Source: Dermatemys mawii (Eukaryota; Chordata; Testudines; Dermatemydidae). From it: DNA of 64,000 bases. The stretch spans positions 53,456,453-53,520,452 of the forward strand of contig ML677326.1 in NCBI GenBank assembly GCA_007922305.1. The letters run 5' to 3'. This document shows positions 47,643 through 61,020 of this stretch, one piece after another. The first letter of the stretch is position 1; the number at the start of each line of letters is the position of its first letter. The notes below the pieces were generated by a model that worked only from the letters and a program-made list of their open reading frames with translations, searched no databases and had not been told where the DNA came from. A program made the position numbers and the translations under genes.

Positions 47643-47895
47643 AGAATTTTATTACACATTTTGGAGGATCAGGATTCTAGAGCAGCCAGTCAAATGAAAT
47701 GTTTCATTTTTGCCTAATTGAATTGTTTAGGGGGGAATGTTTTACTTTTCAGAAGTAGCTACAGTAACAACCAAATCATTATCATAGGTAGCCTGATAAC
47801 AGTAGATGTTTCCTTGACATAGGCACAGCTCAGATACAATGATAGCAGAAGTGTTTCATAATGCGCAAGTGTTAGTTCTATTGGCATGGCATTGT
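47643..47895 (+). repeat. Local duplication, copy A
   Basis: This segment recurs in direct orientation at 50212-50470. Shared blocks include GCCAGTCAAATGAAAT, GAATGTTTTACTTTTCAGAA, ACAGTAACAACCAAATCATT, CACAGCTCAGATACAATGA and GTGTTAGTTCTATTGGCATG. Small insertions and substitutions distinguish the copies. It has no coding frame and no transposon termini. Confidence 0.85.
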
Positions 47896-48949
47896 AAAGC
47901 CTCCACTAACATTTCACAGGTCTCCAGTTATGTATATACGGATTATGAAATGGTAACCTATTCAGGTGAATTATTTAAACTTTTATATTTAAGTAAAGTT
48001 AACCAAGATCTAAAAGAAAAGGATACAAATCCTTCTGGAAAGATGGCTCTAGAATTTTTCAGCATAACTTACAAGAGCTGCATAAGATAAATCGGTACAA
48101 AGAACAAGCTTTAACATCTGTAATGTATTCGTGAAGCAGAGCTATGCTTTTGAGTGCCTTTTACATGCTTAGAAAATGCTGCTCCAGTAGGATCACGATC
48201 AGACAGATTCAGGAAGTAATAATGTGTGTCTTTGAAGGGGCTGGTGGGAAAGATATACAGCATAGAACTGGCAAGAAAAGTACTGATTTTTTTTTAAAGT
48301 CTGCATAGAACAGACCATTTTTAAAGGTTACTTTAGTACTATAATAAAATCAGCTCATTCATTATTTTGCTTTGATGTGTCATGAAGGAATAGGAACATG
48401 CCTTTAACTACATGAGAAAATCCACTGATTAAAGGAGTGACTGAATGTGACTGTACTTAAGATTGAGCTGGTAGTGTTACAGTAAGGTCTTGGAGCAGGG
48501 GATTTCTGCACAGTACATGCTATAAGTATTCAGCACTGCATTACAATATGTACTAGGATACTTGCCTTGCAGTTATAAAACTTTAAAAGACGTCACCGTT
48601 TCAGTTCAGCTTACTGACTGGAAGCGCAGATTGCATCGCGCCTTTGTGCATAATTCATCCTGGGGTGCACAGACAGCGTTTGCACAGCCATTTTCCCCAC
48701 AAATGGGAAGACTTTCATTTCAGCTGGAACCGTGCTAACCAATGGTGACTAGGCAACCCAATGACAATCCAGTGCATGCCCTGGCCATGCCCACTTTCCA
48801 TATGTACCACCTATTTGTTGGGCTATGCTGGTGAGCCACAGGTCACCTAGAAGAGAACAAGTCGGTGGCACTTTTCATTGCTGCAACCTCATCCATCCTA
48901 CATGGATTCTTAGGTACAACCATCATGATTCCTATTTTTCAGCCCTTTA

Positions 48950-49380
48950 GGAGGACTGCTGTAGGTAGTTCCCATACCTAATAGTTGTTCCTCTCAGCAG
49001 GTAACATATGGTAGCAGGTAGGCTGTCCTTCAGAGACTGCCTGTGAGATAGCTGGTTGGACATGGGTTGCCTTTGGTTTTTGACGTGGTGACCAGGGTCA
49101 GGCAAGGAGTAGAACTCCCATGGTTGGTTGGTGGGAGGGTGGTTAGGCAGGGAAAATGGGTCTTCCTTGTGCAAGGACACTAGTCTCTTTGTTGATGCTT
49201 CTTAAAACTCTGGGCTGAGGTTGGGCAGTTTGGTGCCAGCACAGAGAGAGAGCTTTGATGTCTTCAGGTCTCAGTAATTCAGATATGCTTCCTCTTTTCA
49301 TGAATTGCTGGAGCTCTGTGGCTGGAGAAGATGATACAGGGGATATGTGTGTATCTTCCATGAACTCCTAACAGCATGTG
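48950..49380 (-). other. Coding-like patch, nature unknown
   Basis: On the minus strand, a 72-codon frame (49361-49143) beginning MEDTHISPVSSSPATELQQF and continuing MKRGSISELLRPEDIKALSL has protein-like composition. A second frame with many prolines and serines overlaps it (49180-48947). I recognise no family, see no promoter or splice context, and cannot exclude chance. A decayed retrocopy is one possibility. Confidence 0.2.
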
Positions 49381-50156
49381 TGGATATGCCATAGAAAGGC
49401 TCCTTTCTCAGACGCTGTTACAGCTGTGGCAATAACAGGAGTACTCGAGCTCACAGCAAATGAGTCGCTGGTGCCAGATCCAAGTGATAAGGGGCTCACA
49501 TAGGCTCCCTATAGCCAGAAGTGCCATAAGGTCCAAATAAGATTTAATATGAGCCATATTTTTTAAGGTGCCCCTCTAAATATTTGTCCACTCCTGTGCA
49601 AAAGATACTTTTGCAAGTGCAGACAGGTGCATCACTGCTTAGGAAAAGGTTTACAGTAGGTAAAAAGAGGAATTTCAGTCTGCAATGATGTCAGTCCTGT
49701 GCCTTTCTACATATTCAGCTACATTTATTCTATAAATTAATTTCAGTATAGGACAATTCATCCCTAGTGTGATTAATGGAGATCTATAAACTATCTCCTA
49801 TGAGCAATTTCTCCAGTTTGATTTTCATGCATATATTCTGCCCATTTAATTCATTTTTTGGCTGTTTTCAGCTGATTAGACGGATTGGAAAGCTGCACTG
49901 AGAAAGCAGCTGGGGAGGCCCCTTGTGTAGGGAAACCCCTGGTGATGTCAAGTCAGAGTTAATGGCTCCATGCCAGGTGCTCTTGGTTCTTGTCTACCAA
50001 TACAGGAAATGTGTCAGGGCATAGCTGGATGTATTGCACACTTGGTTTAACTGAATGATCAGTTATTGTGTGGGTGATTTTAAACAGCTCTGAGGATCCA
50101 GGGCTGTGGGGAGAGAAAGTGGCAGAAAGGTGGCTTGAGCCACCACTCCTTGTGTG

Positions 50157-50221
50157 AAATCCTGTCCTCACTGAAATCAGTGGGAGTTTTGCTAGTGACA
50201 TCAGTAGAGTCAGAATTTCAT
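50157..50221. repeat. Short palindromic repeat (CCTGTCC...GAATTTC type)
   Basis: AAATCCTGTCCTCACTGAAA and ATCAGTAGAGTCAGAATTTCA are inverted arms around GGGAGTTTTGC. It abuts the left end of duplication copy B. Confidence 0.6.
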
Positions 50222-50470
50222 TACACGTTTTGGAGAATCTGGATTCTGGAGTAGCCAGTCAAATGAAATTTCATTTTTGTGTAATTGAATTGTTTGGGGT
50301 GGGGGAGGGGAATGTTTTACTTTTCAGAAGTGGCAACAGTAACAACCAAATCATTATCATGGGTTGCCTGAGAACACTAGATGTTTCTGTGACATATGCA
50401 CAGCTCAGATACAATGACAGCAGAAGTGTTTCATAAAGTGGGAGTGTTAGTTCTATTGGCATGACATTGT
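50212..50470 (+). repeat. Local duplication, copy B
   Basis: This is the direct partner of 47643-47895, 2.6 kb downstream. It carries an extra GGGTGGGGGAGG run in place of GGGGG and lacks the T before TTTCATTTTTG. Confidence 0.85.
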
Positions 50471-53400
50471 CTCTGAGGGAATCACAGACCTCAGCCCACT
50501 CCAAAATATGGTCAGTGGCTGACATGTTAAATACTTTTTTAATGCTCTCATTAGAAGCAAAGGAAAGATAAAACAACAAAAACAGCTAACAAGATATCTG
50601 TTCATCTTATAAGGGAGTAATAACTTCAGATGGAGAGACTAAAAACCCATAATAAAATAATGTCAAGGCTAATTTTAAATTAAAAATGTGAGGAAATTCA
50701 GTAACAAGGCAACCATTGTACCTATGTCTATAAATGATACTTATTTTTGACTACCATGCTCCTCAGATATCTAGGCAAATATGGGGTAGGCTAAGAACTT
50801 AGTACTGTAGCAGCTTCAGGTCTTTGCATTTATCAGTTTAATTCAGAGTCAGACTGTTAGTGTTAGTTGGTGCCTTTCACATTAACATAAGTGTAAACAA
50901 TGCGCATCTGGTTCTTGAAGCTGGGTGTTTTTCAAATCATCCAAACACTTGATGGAAATGTTAAGCACTATGGTATAACTGTATGAAGTTATTAATCGTC
51001 AATTAATGTTTGCAAATGTGTTGCTAAGCAGTTCTTCCTGCAGCTCAACTTAGCATTCCTAATGCTGTTCCTTCCCTTCCCATGTACACATAATTGCTTT
51101 TTCTAGTCCGTTTGAGCCTCAATTTTAAGGTTTTCTTTTTAAATCCCCTTAGTCCTCCCTTGATAGTCCCCAGCATCATTATGGCCCTCTGCGTGGCAAA
51201 GAATTGCTGGACATGGCTTCATCAGGCTGCTCAGCTCTGCTCTGTAACCCACTATGGCTGGCCAAAGGAATAGCATTAACTGATTCTGAGAAGCTGGAAG
51301 CTATGTCCAACAACTCTGCCACAGCTACTCATCATAGTTGACCCGATGTGTTCCCAGCCTGTTTACCCAAGATCTGAGGCCAGCCTGATAACTTGAACCT
51401 CAGATAATCTGCAAAGGCTACAGAGCAGATCACTAATCAATTAAAACAATCACACTAGCCATAACAGACCATTTTATTGTCCTTCAATGTTTTTAATAAA
51501 AAGCAGTTGATAGAAATCTGTATATAAAACGTGGGAAAAGTCTGGAAAAGGCTGATTTATATGCACACAATAAACAGGTTACATAAAACTCTAGGTGGGT
51601 ACCATGCTCTGTTATGCAGTTATTAATATAGGAAATAGGCCCCTTTTCTATTGTACAAAACAGATACTATCTTAAAGTTAGTTTTTCATTTCCTACCTTT
51701 TAACTAACATTTAAGACTTGTTCTTATTCTTTCTTCAGGTCAGCTTTCTTAAAACTTCAGGGTGAGGGATTGTCGCCATGTGGTGGGGAGAGAATGGCCA
51801 GGGGCTATTGGAATCGGACTTCCAGCCCACCATGATCAAGAGACAGAACCTGATCAAAACATTTAAAGAAAAATCTCTATCTGAGAATAGAGGTTATGTA
51901 ATAAGATACATAGTGTATTAAAATGAGACGGCACTGTATGAATATCCTTTTTTCTGAGGGAGCTAACTATGAAAGAAAAGAAAAAGCAGTGTTTTCAAAT
52001 ACAGAGCACTAACAAAAATTGTAGTATTTTGGATAATTTCTGTATAATGTCATATTTTTGCATTAAAAGATACACATTCAGATATCAATGTGTACTGAAT
52101 TTCATATAGACCTCTGACAGAATAATAGGTGTGAAACCAATAGAGATCTGTAGACAATTAAAAAGAGTTCTGTAGAAACTACTGTACAAACCTATGTAAT
52201 TGTCATGTTATGGCAGGGGGTTATCAAATGGCATCATTACACCCAGTCACACAAGTTCTCTTTCTTATTTCAAGTCTTTAGCATTGGAAGAAAATGCTGC
52301 ATTGTTGGTTTCCTGATACAGTTCTTTGTGGGAGCTGTGGTAAGCAGTAAAAGGAGTTCACTGTTTTCCTTAGCCTCTCTACACAGAATCAATTCTTGGG
52401 GCAGGGTTTGCTCCCTGGGAATAAGGGTGGTTTGGTGTTTGGGCTGAGTTCCCTGGAAAAGAAAATTATCTGCCTGTTGTGGTCGACCACTTCTGTTTCA
52501 GAACTGGCATATAAATGTAAAGAAACAAGCAGCACTAACAATATAGCCATACTTAGTGTCACTGATCGCTCCTCTAACAGAAAGCTGACTGACAAAGTCC
52601 CAACATCTGCTCCTTCTTGGACGGGGTAGGGGGAGGGCAATGGTCCTTTCTAGAGATTTTTTAAAAAATATTGAATAGAATTAGTAGAAAATTATTTTCT
52701 AATATATAATTCTATTTATTGGTTTGAAATGTGATAGAAAAACTATTGTTCTCCATTAAATTCTATATAGGATTTTCCCATAGGGGACCCCAAAAAGATC
52801 TATCAAAATCACCTATAATAAGAATTTTATTTATCCCTATGTTCACAGGGTTTCATAGAGACAAGTTGATGTCATTCTCAACAAGTCTACACAAATACAT
52901 TATGTTACTTTTCAGTGCTCAGAGATCATCAGCGGCTGAATGGCTTGGAACAGTAGCAATGGAATACATACTCTGTTACCATTTCAAATCCAGATCAGGT
53001 TGGCTGTGAATGACAGTCACTAACAGAGAGCAATTCTGTTGTATTAACTGGTGATCTGAGTTACAAGAAATTCACCAGATCCTAACATCAGAAATGCTCC
53101 CAATATCCGTGGTCAAGTCTTCCCTCTTCTTTGTAAGTATGTGAGAAGTCATTTTGTCTTCTCATATGAATGACTCTAAGTCCGCCTGTTGGATAAAACC
53201 CATGTATAGTTTATGTTATCTCAACCACCCCTTTTAGAGTCCCACACAGCAACTCTATGTAGAGTGACAATAATCATCCTCCTTTGCCAAAGGGAGGAGA
53301 TCTCTCCATGCATAGATCTCTTTTTACCCTGGCCTTAGTATCCTCTCCCACTCACTCTCATTCCCTTCTTGCACTTCCTTCCTGGGTGCCTTTAAACTCT

Positions 53401-54091
53401 TCCAGTTAATAGATTTGTTAGCTCCTTAGCTCTCCCTGGCTCAGACTGAGATGGTGGGATTTGTGCCACAGAGGCTGGACTACAGAGTGCAGAGTACTCT
53501 GAACACATACTACAAAAGTACCAGTAACGCTTCTTGCCGTTGTGTGGTGGAGGGGGAGTAAGTGGCTACAACTGGAGACTGTGGAGTCAGCCCACCAAGA
53601 GATTCCACCACCAGGGTTCTGATAATGAAGCCTAACCCAAAGAATATTGTTGCCACAGAGAAGGCAGGAGGAAACCTCCCCGCAACAAAGGTAGGAAGGT
53701 ATCAACAGGAAAGCCCCTAAAAAAGGCTGATGATGTTTCAGATATGTAGTCAGTTTTAGAAATAATTTGTTTTGAATGTAATATATATTTCACCAATAGA
53801 ACTAACTGCTGCATAATATCACTGAGGCAAATATCCAAGTAATAGTAAAATTGAATTTTTTAAAAAAAATTAGATTAATTAGCTTAACTCCAGCTAAAAC
53901 CAAAATTGTATTGCCTGCCAATTCTGAGGCTTTAAACCATAAGTTAAGTATCAGACAGTGTTGGGAAGAATTTCCTCCAGTGCTACAGTATTGGACACTT
54001 TGATTAAGTATGCAGAGGCTATTCTGTTTTCTTTTGTAATGTTGAGAACTGATCACTGCCAGAGACAGAATAACAGAATAGATGGATCATT

Positions 54092-54160
54092 GAGATAAAA
54101 TTCTGGCCCCACTGAAGTCAGTGTCAAAACTCTGTTGCCTTCAGTAGGCCCAGGATTTTC
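54092..54160. repeat. Short palindromic repeat (CTGGCCC...GGCCCAGG type)
   Basis: AAATTCTGGCCCCACTGAAG and CCTTCAGTAGGCCCAGGATTT are inverted arms. It is a member of the family also at 14801, 29546 and 50157. Confidence 0.65.
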
Positions 54161-56756
54161 CAGGTATTTCCAATGTGGCAATTAATATTGTTCACCGAGC
54201 TGTTAAGCAGTACTATGTTTTTAAGGCAAAATAGTATCAACACCCTGATATAGTGTAAAAGAATGGTGTTATAATAACCAGCTGGATGTTCAAAGGATAC
54301 TCAGACTGGTTTATTATAATCTCTCTTAGTATCACTTGTGTTTGTTTGAGGATATGGGAGTAGTTACAACAATTGAAAATCTGGGAAGAAAGCCTTAGTA
54401 AATTAGCATTTGGCTAATTAGATAAATCATTCAGGCTTTAATCCGGGAATTGAATTTTTCCTTTCTGTTACTATATCCTTCTGCTAAGTGCAGGAGTCTA
54501 GGGATAATTAGTAATTATAATAATCTGAATGAAACTGTTCATAAAATGGGAACACATTTTGTGATTTTTTTTAACAAATAATGTGTACCTTTTTAAATTC
54601 AGAAAATTTTGAATTTTAAATTTTAGATTTCTTTATTTTTCAGATAGCTGTAGTCCTGAATTCAAGGACTTACACTTGAGCTAGGTTGTTTTAGGTTGTC
54701 AATTAGGTAGAGTATCTGGATAAATATATAATTTAGTGTTTAATTTGTAGGAACACAGATTCTCAGAGTGATATTGGAGAGTTAATAAAACAATAATTAT
54801 TTTGAATGTACCTTTCCTGTGTGTTTTCTAGCTATGTTACTAATTATTTGGTATAATCAATAATATTTGTAAAACTCCAGTTGTCCTGAATCTATTTCTT
54901 TCATTTACTTCCTCTCAACTCATGAGAAATGTGGGCTCTTTTTATTAAATGTATTTTTATTGTTTTAGAAACCTTATTATCACCACACAGGTCTTTGAAG
55001 ATCAAAGTGAATCTTTGTACCACCTAAATATTTGGATATGTATAAAACTGAATACAATAATTGAACTGTGCTGTAACAATACTAAACTGAATTATTAGAC
55101 CTGTTTTTCTTCCTTTAATTATTGTGTGCTTGAAAGAACCCAGGCAGTAATGTGCTGTTGCAACAATATCCTTGTAAGATTGGAGCAGTCTAATCCCTAA
55201 TACTGAAGTCAACAAGATTATTCTGAAGGAGATAAACATTAATGAAATGGTCTAAAAAGGGACAGCATTATGGGGACTCTCCTTCTTTTCAGTGTCTCTT
55301 ATGTTGGAACCACCCCATCATTTCAAAAATAGTAAGAAAATGTTATATAAAAGGCACTAACTGTGGGTGAAATGAATACTCTTATTCATTTTTGCAGGCA
55401 TTCACAATTGTATTTGAACATACTTTCCATTAAATAAATGCAACAAAAAGAACTGGTTTTCTTATGTTATTTTGTGATTTTTAATGACAAGTGGAAAATG
55501 GTTGAAGAGGAAGATGGCTACATAGAAGTAATTACATGATTGTTCCCAACTTTAAATTTGTAAAATACTGACATCTAGAGGAAAATGCACATGGAGCAGA
55601 AGCATGAATTTAGCTAATACAAAGAAATATGTAAATTAGATGGCATATCAAAACCTGTCTAGTTGCTCTGTGTGTATGTTTAGAAATATTCCTAGTACTA
55701 GCTTAGACGTTTCTAGGAACATCCAAGCCTAGACATAAATTAATTCCTTAATTATACCTTATACAATAAGTCAAAACTAGGATTGCATACCTGTGCCACT
55801 GGTGCACAAGGCATGTTTCAAGACATTTGTTTTCAATCACCAGAGAAATGCACCAATGACCCACAGACAGATACTCCCTGACATTAATTATTATTCTAAT
55901 GATAATGTTCCTAAGACTTTCTTTTTTTTGCAATTTATTTTTAAAAATAGTTTTGGTGCAATTCTATGCACCATATCCTTCCACTATGAACACCAGTGTA
56001 GTAAAAGTGTAAGGGAACATCATGGCATGATTTACATCTATTTCTTTAAGCATCTGGTTTTTCCACTGCAGGATACATTTCTAAGGAATTGAAGTCAATG
56101 CAGGTGACTCATATCCTCCATCAGAAAAACAGAGTCCTTGGACTTTCAGGACCTCTTTATGATCTTTCAGTCTAAGTCCAAATGTCCTTCCAGCCACTTA
56201 ATGTCAACAGTAAAATTAAATTGTCTAAAATCCCAACCCCAAAACAATTATCAGATTATGACTGGTTAATGCATTAAACCAAAAAAACTCGTGAAACATT
56301 TCAATGATTGTCATGGTAGACATAAGAACATCTGTGTAGACATTAATGTCTCCCAGCACCATAGTGAAAGGGACTTCTGATCAGGCAAGCATGCAAAATG
56401 CTCAGCAAAGAAAACTAGTGATAACTAGATGAATAGTGCACTCATGCTATTCCACTTAGAATTCTGACCGAGGAATTTCACACAAAGTGGACACATGCAT
56501 CAAATAACAACAAAATGATTGTATCTAGTTTAATTTTAATTGTGTTAACTTTAAAAAGTGGGATGATAAACATGGCATGGGTCGTCTTTGTTTATTGCTT
56601 GTATATTTCCACATCATGTGTGATCAGTGTACAAGGGGGAAAAAAGTCTTGTTCTTAACTGCTGGGTCTGCAAAAGCAACTTGGTCTGTAAAAGTCAAGC
56701 TGGTTGTTTTCCTTGGTAAATAAAGCATCTCCAGTAACAAATACACTGCAGGACAA

Positions 56757-56882
56757 ATTTGCCCTTCAGTTACACCCGTGCAATTCCAATATTTTCAAAC
56801 TCTGATGTCTAGTAGTATATACCTGTAAATCCCATTGTCTTCAATAAGGTTACACAGGTGTAAATAAGGACATAATTTGGCT
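56757..56882. repeat. Palindromic repeat (TTACACC...GGTGTAA type)
   Basis: TTTGCCCTTCAGTTACACCC and ACACAGGTGTAAATAAGGAC are inverted arms around a CCCATTGTCTTCAATAAGG centre. The arms are diverged. Confidence 0.5.
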
Positions 56883-57130
56883 TTACAACTGGACCTTAGT
56901 TAATATTCTATTAATTCGTGAACCTGAATGGAGTCCATCTCACTTTCCCATTGCTCTGGCAGCTCTACAGTGGCAAAAGGGAGTAAGTAGTAGAAAAGCT
57001 TTATTTTTGTCACTAAGGGCAGTAGTTAGAACTCCAACTATATCAAGGGAATAAGGCTATTCATTAACAAATGACCACTTTTAAAAAGTTACTTTGCTGA
57101 GTAGAATCACACTTTAAAGCCACAAATATT

Positions 57131-57236
57131 GGACCTGATACTCCTCTCATGTACAGTGCTGTAAATTAGACATAACCCCACCTTAGAAAATAGAATTTCA
57201 CAGTTGTAAACCAGAGTGAGAGGAGAACCAGTCCCA
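57131..57236. repeat. Palindromic repeat (CTCCTCTCA...TGAGAGGAG type)
   Basis: GGACCTGATACTCCTCTCAT and AGAGTGAGAGGAGAACCAGTCC are inverted arms. TGTAAATTAGACATAACCCC lies inside. It belongs to the same style of fold-back repeats as the one 250 bp upstream. Confidence 0.55.
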
Positions 57237-57464
57237 GTATCTATCCATATACTTCTAAAAAGTGGTTGGTACTCAGTGGTGGTGAATATACATCAAATGA
57301 GAAATGACTGTTTTTCTCTGAGAAATTGTGCTTTAGCTGTAGAGAATAAGTAGTCCCAACATGTTGATTATTTATTATGATGGGTGAATGGATAGTTTAA
57401 GGCAATTTTTCTCAGCGGGGAATCATACCACCACTGCACCCCCAAATGGATCATGAAAGGTAAT

Positions 57465-57516
57465 CGGATGGGGTGGAGTGGAGTAGGGTGGGGTCAGGTG
57501 GGGTGGAGTGGGGATG
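57465..57516. repeat. GGGGTGGAGT minisatellite
   Basis: Imperfect 5- and 10-bp units (GGGGTGGAGT, GGAGTAGGGT, GGGGTCAGGT) form a G-rich tract on the plus strand. Runs of four G in the tract could allow quadruplex formation, but that is inference. Confidence 0.8.
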
Positions 57517-59649
57517 AAAGGCATTGATCATTTTATTATAAACCAAAGCAAAGAAAATCTTGCTCCCCATGTTCTTATCCTTCAAAGTCAAGTATTCATC
57601 CTCTTGAAAACACCTCATCTGAAACCTTCCCACACCATTAAACATTGCTTAGGGCACAGTGAGGGTTCCATCAGCCCTACCTAGCTGAGGCTGTGCTTTG
57701 CATGAGTTCTATGTTTTATCCCATAAGTTTTCCCTCTCTAAGTGCTGTTCAATTGTGGTAAAGTAGGTTTAAAATATACTTTAGCCATTACAGAATTTTA
57801 GAAATTTATAATTATTTGCACACACACACATGGTGCTTGGAGAATAATAGCTTGCATGCTTATGTTTTGTTTGCTGATTTTATTTAATGAAATGTTCAGG
57901 CTAATAAAATATAGTCCTAGGAAATCTTTGCTTTTTCCCCAATAAGTTACAGGTATAAAAAAATCTTCAAATAGAATACCTTCTCCTTGGCCACAAATCT
58001 GTACATTAACACTGCCATGGCCAATTGTACTGACTCTGGAATGCACCTTTATAACTTCTATTTTGCTTTAATATTCAATATATTATTTTTATTTTATTGA
58101 TTTTAGAAAGAGATATTAGTTACTGTGAATTTTGTGTTGTATAGTGCATTTGGTAATAATCTGGAATTGTGAATTGTGTGTGAAGCTATTATAGATTCTA
58201 ACAAATAACTAACAGGACTCTCTTCTCAAAGAGTCAGACACCTCCCCCTTGTTAAGAATTTCAAAGCGAAGTGATATAAATCACCTGGTTTATCAATACC
58301 ACAAAACCTAGACAAGGAGCCTCTGATCATTTCTTCCTCTGTTCACAGAGGAAAAACCTCAGTTTTAAACCCACAGAAATAATTATAGAAATAGAAAATG
58401 ATTTTTATAGGGACTATAGTTTTCATTCATTTATCTTTAAGGAAAACTAATCTAGTTGGGAAATGTTTTTGTTACTTGTTACTTCATATTTCCACTTAAA
58501 AGTGAAAACCTCTATTCACTCCTTAAATATTTAAAATGATATTTGCTCCTTTTGTGATGTTCCTTTGCAAATGTTTTGTATTTAAATGCAAACATCTAAT
58601 GGAGTAACCTCCTGAGACCACTGCTATGTGAACAGGGAGATGTTTTATATAGCAGTATGGAATCAAAGGACATTGCTGCAACTGTTACTACTATAAGAAG
58701 CCATAAAATAGAAAATATTTATATTAGTTGGGAAATTAATTATTTATTTTGCAATGTTTAAGAAAAGTTACCAAACTCAAAAAGACAAACATCTGTCCAA
58801 GGAGTATTAAGAAGACACAATGCCACTTTTAAGGACAATTTGAGTTTAAAGACTCTTTTAAAATATCACTTAAATTTAAAAATATTATTTTAAAGCTGAA
58901 ATATTTGAATGTAGAATATATGAATGTTTGGGGTCATTTGAAATAGAATTTCAACTTTTATTAAAACCTTATAGAATCAAAAGGATAGCTCAGAAAACAA
59001 TCTGAATAAAAGAAATATTTAAGAATCGGGCTTTAAAGATACTCTCAGCATTTCTCATCATAAATATATATAATATAACCACAAAGTGGAAAAAACATAT
59101 TTAACTCTGCTCCATATGTGGTAGCAGATTATATATTTATGAGCTGAAATGTCTTTCAAGACCATCCTGTGAAGAAGTGGTGACAACAAGCAGTATATGA
59201 ACCCAGGCAAGCTCTGTTGTATCTTCTACATTCAGTGAAACTATGGAAGAAGAGTATGAATCTTTCTGACCTGAGATACCAACTTGACAATTCATCCAAG
59301 CACATAAACCTCAGTGATAGACAGGAACCACCAATACAGCATCAAGAAGAAGCAACCTTCTAGTTCAGCACAGCTTTTGCAACAGGATACCATCCAGACT
59401 TCGGCATCATTGATGATATCTTTGAAAAAGCATTGCCAAGGGATTAGATGTAAATTGTTCTAGTAATAATTTAAATGGGATGTTGAAATACTATTGAAAT
59501 TTAAGTTACTAACAACTTGTCTCGATAGCAACAAATTGGGCCACAAGATTACAATTTTATATTCTGTTTTAATTTTGCAACTACAAAAATATTGACTTTC
59601 CTTGATTGCCACTCGTCCATCTGTCCCACAGCTTAGCCATGAAACATGC

Positions 59650-60400
59650 ACTCATATCTATAGTCGCGTGTAGAGTCGATCTTGAGAAATCACTGAGCAT
59701 TGTGTTAAGTAGTGGGACCTGAAGATATATTGCTGAGCAACTGGTGGAGCAGAGCAGCTGGCAAAATGGCTGGCAGAGTGGAGCAGTTCGTGAGATGGCT
59801 GGTGGAGCAGAGCAGTGAGTGAAGCGGCTTGTGGGATGGCTGGTGGAGCAGCTCGCAATGAGGGCTGCAGCAGAACCCCACAGAGAGGCGGGGCAGTTGG
59901 CCTCAGACCACGTAAGGTGCCTCTTAACCTGCTCCCCCCATTTCCACTGGGCTGGGAGGTAAAACTCTGCAGATGAACTTTTGAACTCTGCACTGACCAA
60001 GGACAGAGGCTTTGGGGCTTTGGGTGATTTTTGGGTTGCTGGACTCACAAACCAAAGGGAAAGGGCACGGCCCAATTTGCTAGGGTGGGTTTTGCTGGGT
60101 TGGGTTATGAACCCTAGTTGTGGTGTTTTCTCAATTTAATGCTGATGTCATTTACCTCATGTTATTAAAGATTTTCTGATACACCGATCTATGCTTGCAA
60201 GAGGGGAAGTATTGACTCTTTGAGGCACCCAGGGGTGTGAGTAGGATTTTCCCAGGTCACTGGGTGGGGCTCTAGCCAGTTTTGCATTGCGTTGTTGAGA
60301 GGGAACCCCTATGAACTGAAACCAGCCCTTGCCGCTATCAACTCGGCCTGGCAGAAGGGTTAGATCAGTATGTGATAAATGTACAGACCCCATGCTAAAT
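59650..60400 (+). mobile_element. LTR-like element, probable solo or partial LTR
   Basis: GC-richer sequence carries an internal minisatellite (59720-59860), CTTAACCTGCTCCC, and a polyadenylation-like TGTTATTAAAGATTTTCTG at about 60158-60176. U5-like GAGAGGGGAAGTATT, CCCAGGTCACTGGGTGGGG and GAGAGGGAACCCCTATGAAC follow. The wording resembles turtle LTRs I remember. Termini and target duplication were not identified, so limits are approximate. Confidence 0.5.
59720..59860. repeat. GGTGGAGCAG minisatellite
   Basis: About three imperfect units of roughly 40-48 bp are built from GGTGGAGCAGAGCAG, then (T)GAGATGGCTGGTGGAGCAG-like parts. They give a proline/serine/cysteine-rich chance frame on the minus strand. 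Confidence 0.75.
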
Positions 60401-61020
60401 GAGGGGAAGGTATAGAGCAGTTAGAGGAGTAAGGATGCCCTTCCCCTCAGCAGTTGCAGGGTAGAGGGTTATAGTAAATGGGCACCGATAACAGGGGAAG
60501 GGTGTGTGTGAGGGAGGGAGCTACATGCTGCACTAGCAAGTGAGGCGGATGTCTGGAACTGTGAGAGGAGTGACTACAGCATTGTTAAGGATACTCTGGA
60601 AGTGGTGGTGCAGATTCCCCCCACCTGCCCTCTTTGGGATCTGGAAATTCACAAGAGACTGTGAAGAATGGGATACTGTCCCACGGGCAGACTAAGCGAA
60701 TGCTCCCATATCAGTGACCACACCTCAGAGAGAAGAGCCACAGCCTGGTAGGAAGTGATAGATGGGTAGTATAGCTTGGGGTGGACCAAAGAGTGGTTTA
60801 GACACTCTAACACTCCTTCATGATCCCAAATTGGAACCCAGTGGAGTGGGTGGGCCCTCGTACTCTGCCTCTTTGCCATAACAGAACCCTAACGGGAGTG
60901 GAAGGGACAGGGACTGAGGCCCACTGCATATGACCCTGCCATGGCTCCCTCTAGAATGGCTAGGAAGGAAAGAACTATGAAGCCCCTGCCTGACCACTAG
61001 GTCAGCTGGCTATCAGACTG
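60401..61020. mobile_element. GC-rich block adjoining LTR-like element, unclassified
   Basis: The sequence remains G-rich with GAGGGAGGGAGC, GATCTGGAAATTCACAAGAG and ACAGAACCCTAACGGGAGTG, unlike flanking AT-rich DNA. It may be retroelement leader sequence continuing from 59650-60400. No coding frame supports this. Confidence 0.3.

Noticed and set aside
50271..50579. 102-codon minus-strand frame
   Set aside because: It overlaps duplication copy B; the equivalent frame is not kept in copy A, so no coding constraint is seen.
59581..60075. 164-codon minus-strand frame
   Set aside because: It is the antisense of the LTR-like block; its Ser/Cys/Pro repeats come from the minisatellite.
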